This document shows positions 1 to 6,718 of a DNA stretch of 8,736 bases, in pieces. The stretch comes from JANRLJ01 sp034437895 (lineage in GTDB: Bacteria; Chloroflexota; Anaerolineae; Aggregatilineales; Phototrophicaceae), in the NCBI GenBank assembly GCA_034437895.1, contig DAOTTO010000215.1:1-8736 (forward strand), read 5' to 3'. A program made the translations under genes and the position numbers. Positions within the stretch are counted from its first letter, which is position 1, and each line of letters starts with the position of its first letter. The notes beneath the pieces were generated by a model that made no database searches, was not told where the DNA came from, and was given only the letters and a program-made list of their open reading frames with translations.

Positions 1-1751
1 ATCGTCGGGCGACCCTGATTCGGCGTGACGGTGACATTCGATGGAACAGCAGGTTTCGGTATATTGACCGTAAATTCTGTCCCCGCCCAACCATTGCCAT
101 AATCTCCGCCGACGCTGTACCCGCCGGGTGCGTAACTCTGGATATAAACGTAATAGGCCGTGTTATCGAGCAAATCCAGCCCGGATTGCAAGGCGCATGT
201 CGTGCTGACAGTGCTGCCACAGCCCTGCACCCGACTCAGCCAGAAATCTGCTGTAGGCGTATAGTTGCCTGCGTCGAAGAGACTTTTGCGAATCAGATAA
301 ATTCTAAACCACGTTGTAAAGTTGGAATTGCCGTTTAGCGTCCAGTTGACCGTCGGGCGCAGGGTGGCGAGTCCGGTAGTCGTCCCCATCGTGACGGGGG
401 CAGGCGCAGGTGCATTCAACGTAAACACAAACGGCCCCGCAACAGACCCGACGATGCCGCCGGTTGTCCCGCGCAAATAGACGACATAATCGCCGTTTGT
501 CGGTAATCGCGCCGCCTCGGAAGTTTGCGTAGGATCAAATTCGCATACCCCTGTGTCGCAATAATCATCATCCGTAAGTCCAGCCACATAATAGAGCGCG
601 GTGTCATCATTCGCATTGTTGTCCAGATAAAACTCGTAAGTATCTGCACCGATGTCGTTCCAAACATAGGTCGGATTTCCGTAAGCGTCGTTAATGACAT
701 TGATTGGCGAGGTAAGGGCGAGTGTATTATCTTCGACTGAACCGATATCACAGGCATTTCCCACAGGCCGGGCGATACCGCGCTGATCAGATGGAGGACA
801 GGTCGTTGTCAATGTGTTGATTGCGGGGCTGCCTGGCAGTAAGGCGTGGGTGCGTGTTGTCCCTCCATTATCTGCTAGTGGTGCTAACAGCGGATCGGCA
901 ACAATGCCCGTCGCATCACCACAAGCCGCAGGCCACATCACATTATTGCTTCCAATGATAGTTGGCGGGTATGGGTATTGTGTGTTGGTACAATTGCCAG
1001 AAACAATCGTTCCATTGAGGGTGTAATGGAAGCCGTTGAAAGCCCCATTTGTATTGCCGAAAAATGTGCTGTTGTTAATCGTTACGAACCCACCATAGGT
1101 AATACTACCATCTTCATTATACCTTAAATGTCCTCCATAGGTGACAATCGCCCCAGCCGTATTGTTGGAAAACGTGCTGTTGTTGATCGTTAGATTTCCT
1201 AAAAAACTATCAATCGATGATCCCAAATTGTTGGAGAAGGTACTGTTGTTAATCGTTACCATCGCACCTGCAAAAAGTTGAAGGCTTGAGCCTTCGTTAT
1301 TCAAGAAGGTGCTGTTATTAATCGTGACCGTCGAGCTAAAAACGTACATCCCTGTACCATCAGATGAAATGCCATCATCGTCTGGGGCATAGCCGTTGAT
1401 GATCGTTATATGCTCCAAAGTCATTGCGCTAGTATTGATAGCCAATACCCGAAAGGCATTGTTACCGCTCAATATCACATTTTGCCCGGTACCATCTATG
1501 GTCAGATTATCGTTAACATGGGGCAGCTTTGAAGCTAAGATAATCGTGCCACTAAGACTGAAGGTGATAATGTCTGCCCCGGGATTGGCGTTGGTATCAA
1601 TGATGGCCTGACGCAGCGATCCTGTGCCGCTGTCGTTCAAATTGGTAACGATATAAGCAGCCGCGAGTGCAGGCTGTGAAGTAAATATCATTCCACCGAA
1701 GATAATTAAAAGAAGTGTCCCAATGATGCTGCGGCTGAGCCGACGATTCAT
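1..1751 (-). CDS. Secreted beta-helix / choice-of-anchor-Q surface protein (3' end outside window)
   Basis: The frame is open from the ATG at 1751 to the window edge, giving 583 codons with no stop. AGAAGG lies 8 nt before the ATG. Residues 1-30 form a Sec signal peptide (basic MNRRLSR, hydrophobic core, ALA before AAY). Residues 35-51 (TNLNDSGTGSLRQAI) match the opening seen in many CSLREA/beta-helix surface proteins. Residues 80-250 are beta-helix rungs, four carrying (V/L)TINNSTF. Residues 286-339 (DPLL.PLADNGG..RTHALLPGSPAI, then DQRG.ARPVG.ACDIG) match the choice-of-anchor Q domain. Residues ~343-447 and ~450-565 look like tandem Ig/FN3-like beta-sandwich domains, and a third seems to begin at the edge. 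Cysteines occur in likely pairs (254/277, 318/334, 398/403, 511/519). The protein is presumably extracellular and involved in adhesion or polysaccharide contact; no catalytic motif is visible. Family assignment is fairly secure, function is not. Confidence 0.85.
   Translation of the reverse strand, partial: MNRRLSRSIIGTLLLIIFGGMIFTSQPALAAAYIVTNLNDSGTGSLRQAIIDTNANPGADIITFSLSGTIILASKLPHVNDNLTIDGTGQNVILSGNNAFRVLAINTSAMTLEHITIINGYAPDDDGISSDGTGMYVFSSTVTINNSTFLNNEGSSLQLFAGAMVTINNSTFSNNLGSSIDSFLGNLTINNSTFSNNTAGAIVTYGGHLRYNEDGSITYGGFVTINNSTFFGNTNGAFNGFHYTLNGTIVSGNCTNTQYPYPPTIIGSNNVMWPAACGDATGIVADPLLAPLADNGGTTRTHALLPGSPAINTLTTTCPPSDQRGIARPVGNACDIGSVEDNTLALTSPINVINDAYGNPTYVWNDIGADTYEFYLDNNANDDTALYYVAGLTDDDYCDTGVCEFDPTQTSEAARLPTNGDYVVYLRGTTGGIVGSVAGPFVFTLNAPAPAPVTMGTTTGLATLRPTVNWTLNGNSNFTTWFRIYLIRKSLFDAGNYTPTADFWLSRVQGCGSTVSTTCALQSGLDLLDNTAYYVYIQSYAPGGYSVGGDYGNGWAGTEFTVNIPKPAVPSNVTVTPNQGRPT
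1062..1328 (-). repeat. Four degenerate beta-helix rung repeats inside the surface protein gene
   Basis: The peptide (V/L)TINNSTF recurs at residues 142-149, 165-172, 187-194 and 223-230, spaced 23, 22 and 36 residues apart, mostly followed by an Asn-rich turn (NN or GN). The DNA of these copies is also visibly similar. The spacing is close to one coil of a right-handed parallel beta-helix, so these are structural rungs with the Asn residues probably stacking as ladders. The longer last interval would fit a rung with an extended loop (residues 204-221). Confidence 0.8.
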
Positions 1752-1899
1752 GATGTATACCTTCTAAATGCTTATCCATTTATAAAAATAGTAAAGGAAA
1801 CATTGTTTTAGGGATATGGGTATATAGTATTATAAATTATATTATTACAGGATTGATTTGCGTAGATGTTGTTCTAAAACTTAGGCCTGATTATTTACG
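1752..1899 (-). promoter_or_regulatory. AT-rich upstream region of the surface protein gene
   Basis: This 148-nt stretch separates the surface protein start from the hairpin element. Its centre (about 1820-1850) is very AT-rich and on the minus strand contains two overlapping TATAAT-like hexamers, but no convincing -35 box stands at the right distance from either. A ribosome-binding site (AGAAGG) lies 8 nt before the ATG. It is probably the promoter region by position and composition; the exact site is not resolved. Confidence 0.35.
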
Positions 1900-2079
1900 T
1901 AACTGATCTTACGCAGACACTCAAATCACTGGACACTGGCAGTTCAAAACTGCCAGCTAGAGGTTTAAAAACCCCTGAAGGGGTTAAGTAAAAAGGTTCT
2001 TTAACCTCTTTAGAGGTTTCCAGATTGCGCGTAGCTCTGGGTTTTGAACCCGGAGCGGCTGGGTGCATAACGTCAGTTA
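1900..2079. mobile_element. 180-bp multi-hairpin, MITE-like element, copy A
   Basis: The ends form an imperfect terminal inverted repeat: TAACTGATCTTACGCAG at the left and TAACTGACGTTATGCAC read inward from the right (13 of 17 identical). The outermost TA on each side would fit a TA target duplication like that of IS630/Tc1-mariner elements. The interior is a chain of hairpins: 1936-1956 (9-bp stem, CAA loop), 1970-1985 (AACCCC/GGGGTT), 2003-2018 (AACCTC/GAGGTT) and about 2034-2056 (10-bp stem with one mismatch). It encodes no protein. A second copy begins at 8622 with three blocks of 22-28 identical bases. A non-autonomous transposon derivative is the best guess; a multi-copy structured terminator-like repeat (REP/BIME-type) is the alternative. 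Confidence 0.65.
1966..1985 (-). terminator. Terminator-like hairpin inside element copy A
   Basis: Read on the minus strand, the direction of the transporter operon, AACCCC-TTCA-GGGGTT is followed by further T residues (five in a row including the stem). This fits an intrinsic terminator backing up the weak one directly after the permease gene. In copy B the same stem is followed by only three T residues. Confidence 0.45.
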
Positions 2080-2101
2080 TTAATCCTCATGCTGTGTAGT
2101 C

Positions 2102-2124
2102 AAAAATACGTTTCCCTATGAAAC
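2102..2124 (-). terminator. Weak intrinsic terminator after the MalG-type permease gene
   Basis: On the minus strand, just past the permease stop codon, GTTTC-ATAGG-GAAAC can form a 5-bp stem with a 5-nt loop. It is followed after three bases by five T residues. The stem is short and AT-rich, so termination is probably partial, with the hairpins of the neighbouring element as a second stop. Confidence 0.45.
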
Positions 2125-2125
2125 T

Positions 2126-3346
2126 TTAGCCTTTGACCGCTGACGAAGCCACACTTTCGATAAAGTAGCGCTGCGCCAGAATAAAGACCAAGATCGGCGG
2201 CAAAATCGCAATCGCCGCGCCCGTCAGCACTAAGTTCGGCCTGTCCGCCGCAATGTTGCTCAAGCGGATGAGCGAAAGTGTCAGCACATGATTGGCTTCA
2301 TTCCCCTCGCCGATAATCAGCAAAGGCCAAAGGAAGCTGTTCCACGCATACAGGAACGAGAAAATACCGAGTGTCGCCACCGACGGCGTACTCAGCGGGA
2401 CGAAGATCGTCCATAAGATGCGTAAACGGCTGCATCCATCCAGCAGCGCCGCTTCTTCGATTTCCTTGGGGATGGTGAGGAAGAACTGGCGCATCAAGAA
2501 AGTGCCGTAAGCGCTGAACACCCAGGGGACAATCAAGGCAACGATGCGGTTCTGCCAGCCGATCACCACCATCAGGCGGTACATCGGGATAATCAACACC
2601 ACAAACGGAATCATGATCGAGCCGAGATACATCACGAACAGCGTATCGCGTCCTTTAAATGGGATCCGTGAGAAGGCATATCCGCCGAAAATAGAGGTAA
2701 CTAACTGCCCAATCGTCACGCCAAAAGTCACAAAAGTGGTATTCACGAGCGATCTTTGGAGATCGAGTTCGTTAAAGACGATATTGTAATTATCCGTCTG
2801 GAATTCCACGCTTTCATCTAAAGCGGCGGTACGGGCGATGGCATATTCGACGATGCTAGGGTCTTCTGGCGCAGCGAAGACATCTAATGATGAGCGATAG
2901 GCCAGCAGCAAGCGCTGACTTTGACCATCCATCGTGACTTCGTACACATCGAAATCCTCACCGTCGATAGTGGCGGTTTCGCCCAACTCGACAGCTTCAT
3001 CCAGCGCGGCTTGCGTCAGAATTTCGCTCTGGCGTGGTTCAGCGGCATTAATCAGCGCTTCTGTGGTGAAAAACCCAAACGGCTCTTTGTCGCCCGTCAG
3101 CACCAGATCGCGGGTTTGACCGTTAACCTCAAAGCGATAGACCGGGACTTGTTCCCCGTTATAATCCATCGTATTGGCGCTGTAGGGCAAAACACGCGGT
3201 GGATAGTGGAACACATCGCCCGAATTTTTGAACGAGGTCGCCATCATATAAATGAACGGGAACAACATCATCAGCGCGAACAGGCTTAACAGGACATAGA
3301 TGACGGCGCGAATGGCCCAGTCTCTTGGTGTTGCTTTTGCATCCAT
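2126..3346 (-). CDS. Carbohydrate ABC transporter permease, MalG type, with duplicated extracytoplasmic insert
   Basis: An inner-membrane permease subunit of a family-1 sugar importer (binding-protein-dependent transport inner-membrane family). The core is clear: the first membrane helix at about 13-36, the RSLVNT segment at 198-203, GGYAFSRIPFKGRD at 221-234, several further helices, and the EAA coupling motif around 297-320 (EEAALLDG...IFVPLSTPS) that docks on the ATPase. MalG-type permeases are usually about 270-300 residues; this one has 406. The surplus is residues ~55-185, in the first extracytoplasmic loop, and consists of two similar halves (see finding). The ATG at 3346 has AAGGA about 9 nt upstream, overlapping the stop codon of the preceding permease gene 12 nt away, which suggests translational coupling. 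The transported substrate cannot be read from the sequence. Confidence 0.92.
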   Translation of the reverse strand: MDAKATPRDWAIRAVIYVLLSLFALMMLFPFIYMMATSFKNSGDVFHYPPRVLPYSANTMDYNGEQVPVYRFEVNGQTRDLVLTGDKEPFGFFTTEALINAAEPRQSEILTQAALDEAVELGETATIDGEDFDVYEVTMDGQSQRLLLAYRSSLDVFAAPEDPSIVEYAIARTAALDESVEFQTDNYNIVFNELDLQRSLVNTTFVTFGVTIGQLVTSIFGGYAFSRIPFKGRDTLFVMYLGSIMIPFVVLIIPMYRLMVVIGWQNRIVALIVPWVFSAYGTFLMRQFFLTIPKEIEEAALLDGCSRLRILWTIFVPLSTPSVATLGIFSFLYAWNSFLWPLLIIGEGNEANHVLTLSLIRLSNIAADRPNLVLTGAAIAILPPILVFILAQRYFIESVASSAVKG

Positions 3347-3361
3347 AATTGTTTGTCCTTA
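3347..3361 (-). promoter_or_regulatory. Ribosome-binding site overlapping a stop codon (permease pair)
   Basis: The TAA stop of the MalF-type gene is the start of TAAGGAC, so the AAGGA Shine-Dalgarno for the MalG-type gene is built into that stop codon. It sits about 9 nt before the ATG. This arrangement fits coupled, near-equal synthesis of the two permease subunits. Confidence 0.7.
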
Positions 3362-5050
3362 ATCCTGATACGCCTTAGAGCGTGAGAAACGGAATTGAAG
3401 CAGTGTAATGGTGAAGATCACCGCGAAGAGAATCCATGCGACGGAAGACGCATAACCGAATTGAAAGCGCGAGAATCCGATGTCGTACAGATGGAAGACC
3501 GCAGTACGCGCTTCAATCGGCATCGGACGCTGGAAGATTAACGCGTAGGGTTCATTGAAGGCTTGTAAGCCCGTGATGATCGTCGTGATCGTGACGAAGA
3601 AGGTGGTCGGCCCCAGCATCGGAACCGTGATGTTCAAGAACTGCCGCCAGCGATTCGCGCCATCGACATAAGCCGCTTCGTACAGTTCCTTCGGGATGCC
3701 TTGCAGCCCCGCCAAGAAAAGCACTGTATTAAAGCCGACGACCTGCCATGCCGCCAGCAGCACAATCGAGATCAGCATCGTGCCAGTACCTGTCAGCCAT
3801 TGGATGGCAGGGTCGCTCACTTGCAGCCCGATACTGTTTAAGAAAGACACCCCCTGACTAATAAAATAGTTGAAAAACCCAATCGTCGGGTCATACAACC
3901 AGCGCCAGATCAGCGCCGTGCCGACGACAGCAGCGACGGAAGGCAAGAAATAAATCGCCCGGAAAATTTTCATGCCCGGTATTTTTGAATTTAAGATAAT
4001 CGAGAGGAACAACGCGGGTATCACACTCAAAGGCACGAGCATCGCGCAGAACACAATTGTATTGCCCATGCTGCGCCAGAACAGGGAGTCGCTCGCGGCG
4101 ATGATGAGCCGCTGCGAACCGAGATTGATCGAGGTCAGTACCGAATAGCCTCTGCTCAACACTTCTTGCGGATTCGTGACCTCTTCCCCAATACTTTTGA
4201 CTTGTAATCCTAGAATCTCACCGTAATTTTTTAATCCGAGGAATTCTGGAACGCTGCCGACAGTATCATTGGTAAAGCTCAAATAAAATGAAAGCAGCAG
4301 CGGCCCGGCAAAGAACAACATAAAGCCGACGATATTGGGCGCAAGCATCAGCCAGCCTTGCCACGCGGCCTGCTGCTCTGGTCGTTCACCGAAATATCTG
4401 CCGAGGTTCAACATTCCAATGAACAAGATACCGAAAATAATAATCGCAATCGTAACTAGCCAAACTTGTAAACTGTCATACTTGCTGAGGATGCTGTTGA
4501 TCGCTTTGAGGAATTCCGCATCCCATAAGAAGGCGATGAGCGCCAGCATCGCAACACCAACAGCGACCATCTCAATCCGTCCCTGCCAGAGGTTTTTTTC
4601 GTCCAACCGTCCTGCAACCCAATAAAGGGCATACGCCAGCGCGATTCCCCACACATAGCGCGAATTTTCGTACATCGCCAGCGCGATGGAATCAAAACCG
4701 ACGAAGACTCCCCACAATTGCAGCAACCATGCGCCCAACAGCACCGCGCCGAGAAAATTGATGACGAGCGCGATATAGCGCCCGATAGGTTTTTTTTGCA
4801 GCAGAAAAATAATGGCGAGGACGGCTAATACTGCCGGAAGAAACGCCACGGCAGAGATAAAGCGCTGCACAAAACGACCTAACCCAATTTCCTCATCCCA
4901 AGCCGCAACACCATTAAACAGGCTTAATCCGGCGCTGACGCTGACGTAGATAACGACCAGATACCACACGATATTGGCGTAAATCACAGGCGGCATATCA
5001 CCGAAACCGCCGCTTTCCGCAGCAGAGCGACTTTCTACTCGTGTTCCCAT
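3359..5050 (-). CDS. Carbohydrate ABC transporter permease, MalF type, with long N-terminal membrane extension
   Basis: Partner permease of the MalG-type protein. The conserved MalF/UgpA-like part runs from about residue 229 (AWQGWLMLAPNIVGFMLFF), through FRAIYFLPSVAAVVGTALIW (364-383) and the EAA motif at 458-477 (EAAYVDGANRW...ITVP), to the C-terminus. A typical family member has about 290-320 residues; this one has 563. Residues 1-228 form an added hydrophobic region with about six predicted helices (roughly 24-46, 63-84, 91-115, 132-146, 160-177, 195-214), giving about 12 in total. The first core loop is also moderately long (~260-325). The start at 5050 has G-rich sequence but poorly spaced ribosome-binding candidates; Met19 is an alternative start but lacks a better site. 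The gene lies 139 nt after the binding-protein gene and 12 nt before the second permease gene. No ATPase gene is nearby. Confidence 0.92.
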   Translation of the reverse strand: MGTRVESRSAAESGGFGDMPPVIYANIVWYLVVIYVSVSAGLSLFNGVAAWDEEIGLGRFVQRFISAVAFLPAVLAVLAIIFLLQKKPIGRYIALVINFLGAVLLGAWLLQLWGVFVGFDSIALAMYENSRYVWGIALAYALYWVAGRLDEKNLWQGRIEMVAVGVAMLALIAFLWDAEFLKAINSILSKYDSLQVWLVTIAIIIFGILFIGMLNLGRYFGERPEQQAAWQGWLMLAPNIVGFMLFFAGPLLLSFYLSFTNDTVGSVPEFLGLKNYGEILGLQVKSIGEEVTNPQEVLSRGYSVLTSINLGSQRLIIAASDSLFWRSMGNTIVFCAMLVPLSVIPALFLSIILNSKIPGMKIFRAIYFLPSVAAVVGTALIWRWLYDPTIGFFNYFISQGVSFLNSIGLQVSDPAIQWLTGTGTMLISIVLLAAWQVVGFNTVLFLAGLQGIPKELYEAAYVDGANRWRQFLNITVPMLGPTTFFVTITTIITGLQAFNEPYALIFQRPMPIEARTAVFHLYDIGFSRFQFGYASSVAWILFAVIFTITLLQFRFSRSKAYQD

Positions 5051-5077
5051 AGCCCCTCATCCCCCGTCTATATTGCA

Positions 5078-5105
5078 AAAAGAGGCAGCCTACGCCGCCC
5101 CTTTT
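5078..5105 (-). terminator. Intrinsic terminator-like attenuator between binding-protein and permease genes
   Basis: On the minus strand AAAAGGGGCGGC pairs with GCTGCCTCTTTT across a GTAG loop: a 12-bp stem with two G-U wobbles, the inner 8 bp rich in GC. Five T residues (5081-5077) follow the GC part. It lies 27 nt before the MalF-type ATG, which leaves no room for a separate downstream promoter. Complete termination would silence the permeases, so partial read-through (or regulated antitermination) is the likely role. Confidence 0.6.
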
Positions 5106-5107
5106 CG

Positions 5108-5125
5108 AAAACGATCAATCGTTTT
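5108..5125 (-). promoter_or_regulatory. Inverted repeat AAAACGAT-N2-ATCGTTTT in operon gap
   Basis: Two perfect 8-base arms are separated by two bases. It lies between the distal stem-loop and the terminator-like hairpin, directly abutting the latter. It could be an RNA stem-loop of the tandem set or a DNA operator; the sequence alone does not decide. Confidence 0.4.
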
Positions 5126-5136
5126 AAAGTCCCGAT

Positions 5137-5171
5137 ATGTAGCGATGAGACGTATTATCAAATCGCTACAT
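5137..5171 (-). promoter_or_regulatory. Stem-loop just after the binding-protein gene (likely mRNA 3'-end stabiliser)
   Basis: ATGTAGCGAT and ATCGCTACAT form a perfect 10-bp stem around a 15-nt loop, beginning 18 nt after the binding-protein stop codon. There is no T tract, so it is not a typical terminator. By analogy with the structured gap between malE and malF in enterobacteria, it would protect the upstream message from 3' exonucleases and raise binding-protein levels over permeases. Confidence 0.55.
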
Positions 5172-5189
5172 GGGGTGTTTCTAACTCAA

Positions 5190-6476
5190 TTACTGAGCGT
5201 CAAAATATTGTTCAACTTCCGAGCAGATGGTGTCCGCGAATTCTTGCGGGGTCAGTTCGCCATTGAAGATCGAGTTAACCGCATTGCCATAAGCGGTATC
5301 TACGGCAGGCCAGTCGCCGTTGAACAGCGGGGTTTCGGTACGGCCTACTGCGATGCCATCCAGGAAGGCTTGATTGTTGATTTCAGCTTCTGGCAGGGTG
5401 GCGAGGAACAGTTCCTGAGCATCAGCAGTCGTGCGGCTGGGGATATTTGCGCCCAAGCTGGCAATCTGACCCTGAATTTCGGCGCTGGTTAAACGGGTAA
5501 CCAAATCCCACGCTTCGGCGGGGTGTTCGGTATTGACGTTGACGACATACGCGCCCCAGAAAATCCAGTTGCTGCTGCCGCCGGGACCTTCGGGCAGGGG
5601 TGCGACATCCCAGTTGAAGTCGGCATTAGCGATAGTGCCGGGGGTACCCCAACGACCATTCACGTACATACCTACTGTGCCAGCCAAGAAGGGTCCTTCG
5701 GTGTCGGTGCCCCAAGGGGTCGCCACATCGGTGGTATAGAGGTTGAGAGCGGCTTCCAGACCGAGAACGGTTTCGGGGTTGTTCAAACCGCAGGCGGTGT
5801 TGTCTTCATTGAAGAAGCTGGAACCGGCAGAGTTAACCCAGTAGCCCCAGTTCGCCCACCAGCTATTCATGCCATAACCATAGATTTCGTCACCCAGACC
5901 ACGAATTTCTGTGGCGGCGGTTGTCAGATCTTCCCATGTCCAGGTATCGCCTTCGCCAGGATAATCCAGGCCGGCTTCATCGAACAAGTCAGCGTTGTAG
6001 TAGATAGCGAAGGCCGACACGTCACGCGGCAGACCCCAGAGGGTGTCCACGCCGTCTTCAACGGAAGTGGTCAGGAAGCCCATCGGGCCAGCGACGAAAT
6101 CTTCAGCATTGAAGTCTTCATCTGCACCCGCGACCTCAGCCAAATTCAGGATCAGGCCAAATTGGGCGAAACGCGCCACGTCGGCGCCGGGGATCCAGAA
6201 TACGTCGGGGGCAGTCCCAGCTTCGATTTCGGCAATCAGCACATCCTGATAGCTGGAGGTTTCTGAACCGCCGGGTTCGTAGGCGAGGGTCACGCCATCC
6301 CAAGCTTCGTCGATGCTGGTGCTGGCGGCGGTATATACATCAATTTCGGCTTGGTTATCGGGACGGGTGCGCCAACGCAGGGTGATTTCGTCTTGTGCAT
6401 TGACGACTACAGCCAACGAGGGCAGCAGCATCAAAGCTACCAATAGAACGGCGAGGATTACACGATGCTTTCTCAT
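5190..6476 (-). CDS. Extracellular sugar-type solute-binding protein (family 1, MalE/UgpB-like)
   Basis: First gene of the importer operon and 428 residues long, normal for the SBP_bac_1 family. Residues 1-27 are a Sec signal peptide (MRKHR, long hydrophobic stretch, VNA before QDE) with no lipobox cysteine. Family hallmarks are the segment AGTAPDVFWIPG (86-97), GLPRDVSAFAIYYNADLFDE (148-167), WTWEDL (179-184), and FLAGTVGMYVNGRWG (263-277). Aromatic residues clustered at 206-213 and 304-310 could line a sugar pocket. Only two cysteines remain in the mature protein (229 and 418). The ATG at 6476 has AGGAG 9 nt upstream. The protein should capture a sugar or sugar derivative outside the membrane and deliver it to the two permeases; the specific ligand is not inferable. 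Confidence 0.92.
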   Translation of the reverse strand: MRKHRVILAVLLVALMLLPSLAVVVNAQDEITLRWRTRPDNQAEIDVYTAASTSIDEAWDGVTLAYEPGGSETSSYQDVLIAEIEAGTAPDVFWIPGADVARFAQFGLILNLAEVAGADEDFNAEDFVAGPMGFLTTSVEDGVDTLWGLPRDVSAFAIYYNADLFDEAGLDYPGEGDTWTWEDLTTAATEIRGLGDEIYGYGMNSWWANWGYWVNSAGSSFFNEDNTACGLNNPETVLGLEAALNLYTTDVATPWGTDTEGPFLAGTVGMYVNGRWGTPGTIANADFNWDVAPLPEGPGGSSNWIFWGAYVVNVNTEHPAEAWDLVTRLTSAEIQGQIASLGANIPSRTTADAQELFLATLPEAEINNQAFLDGIAVGRTETPLFNGDWPAVDTAYGNAVNSIFNGELTPQEFADTICSEVEQYFDAQ

Positions 6477-6491
6477 TGCTCTTTGCTCCTA

Positions 6492-6509
6492 AATCTAAAC
6501 GTTTAAATT
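6492..6509. promoter_or_regulatory. LacI-family-type operator palindrome upstream of the importer operon
   Basis: The 10-bp perfect palindrome TAAACGTTTA (6496-6505) extends to an 18-bp imperfect one with a single mismatched pair, AATCTAAACGTTTAAATT. A central CG flanked by A and T runs is typical of LacI/GalR-family and CcpA-like operators. Its inner edge is only about 15 nt from the binding-protein ATG, just upstream of the ribosome-binding site, so a bound repressor would act as a roadblock or block a nearby promoter. The regulator gene is not in the window. Confidence 0.5.
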
Positions 6510-6588
6510 GAATTACTTTAGTCCGGTTTTTCCACATAATTTTTTTGGTGTAACCGTGCTACCGCAAGTGAAGAACCTTGCGAGCCTA

Positions 6589-6617
6589 AGCATAACGCAT
6601 TCATTTTTCGGCTGCAA
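6589..6617 (-). promoter_or_regulatory. Candidate promoter of the importer operon
   Basis: On the minus strand TTGCAG is followed after exactly 17 nt by TATGCT. Both are imperfect sigma-70 boxes. A start near 6582 would give a leader of about 105 nt that includes the LacI-type palindrome. The score is modest, and other AT-rich spots closer to the gene could serve instead. Confidence 0.25.
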
Positions 6618-6690
6618 CTAAATCACTAGAAAATTGCCGAGAATCTTGGGCATTTTAAACAGACTTTAAGCGATGTTGGGATTCTAGCTC

Positions 6691-6718
6691 TTGACAGCGG
6701 TTTTTGGATAATTATCTA
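6691..6718 (+). promoter_or_regulatory. Candidate promoter of the family-5 binding protein gene
   Basis: A perfect consensus -35 box TTGACA (6691-6696) is followed after 16 nt by TATCTA (6713-6718), a mediocre -10. If used, the transcript would start near 6725 and carry a leader of about 210 nt. A good -10-like TATACT at 6915-6920 lies too close to the ribosome-binding site and lacks a -35 box. Confidence 0.35.

Noticed and set aside
1062..1328. Recurrent ~20-bp sequences resembling a repeat array (CRISPR-like)
   Set aside because: They are in frame, encode the VTINNSTF rung motif, vary at third positions and have unequal spacing, so they are protein repeats.
1597..1779. A 60-codon minus-strand frame starting upstream of the surface protein
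   Set aside because: It overlaps the signal peptide of the surface protein in a different frame, and the surface protein's start has the better ribosome-binding site.
4335..4625. A 96-codon plus-strand frame opposite the N-terminal part of the MalF-type permease, proposed as a reason to split that gene
   Set aside because: The permease frame is unbroken across this region with consistent hydrophobic helices; the antisense frame has no features of a gene.
5523..6266. A 247-codon open frame on the plus strand, antisense to the sugar-type binding protein gene
   Set aside because: It lies entirely opposite a well-supported family-1 binding protein, has no recognisable domain, and its composition fits a mirror of that gene's codon use.
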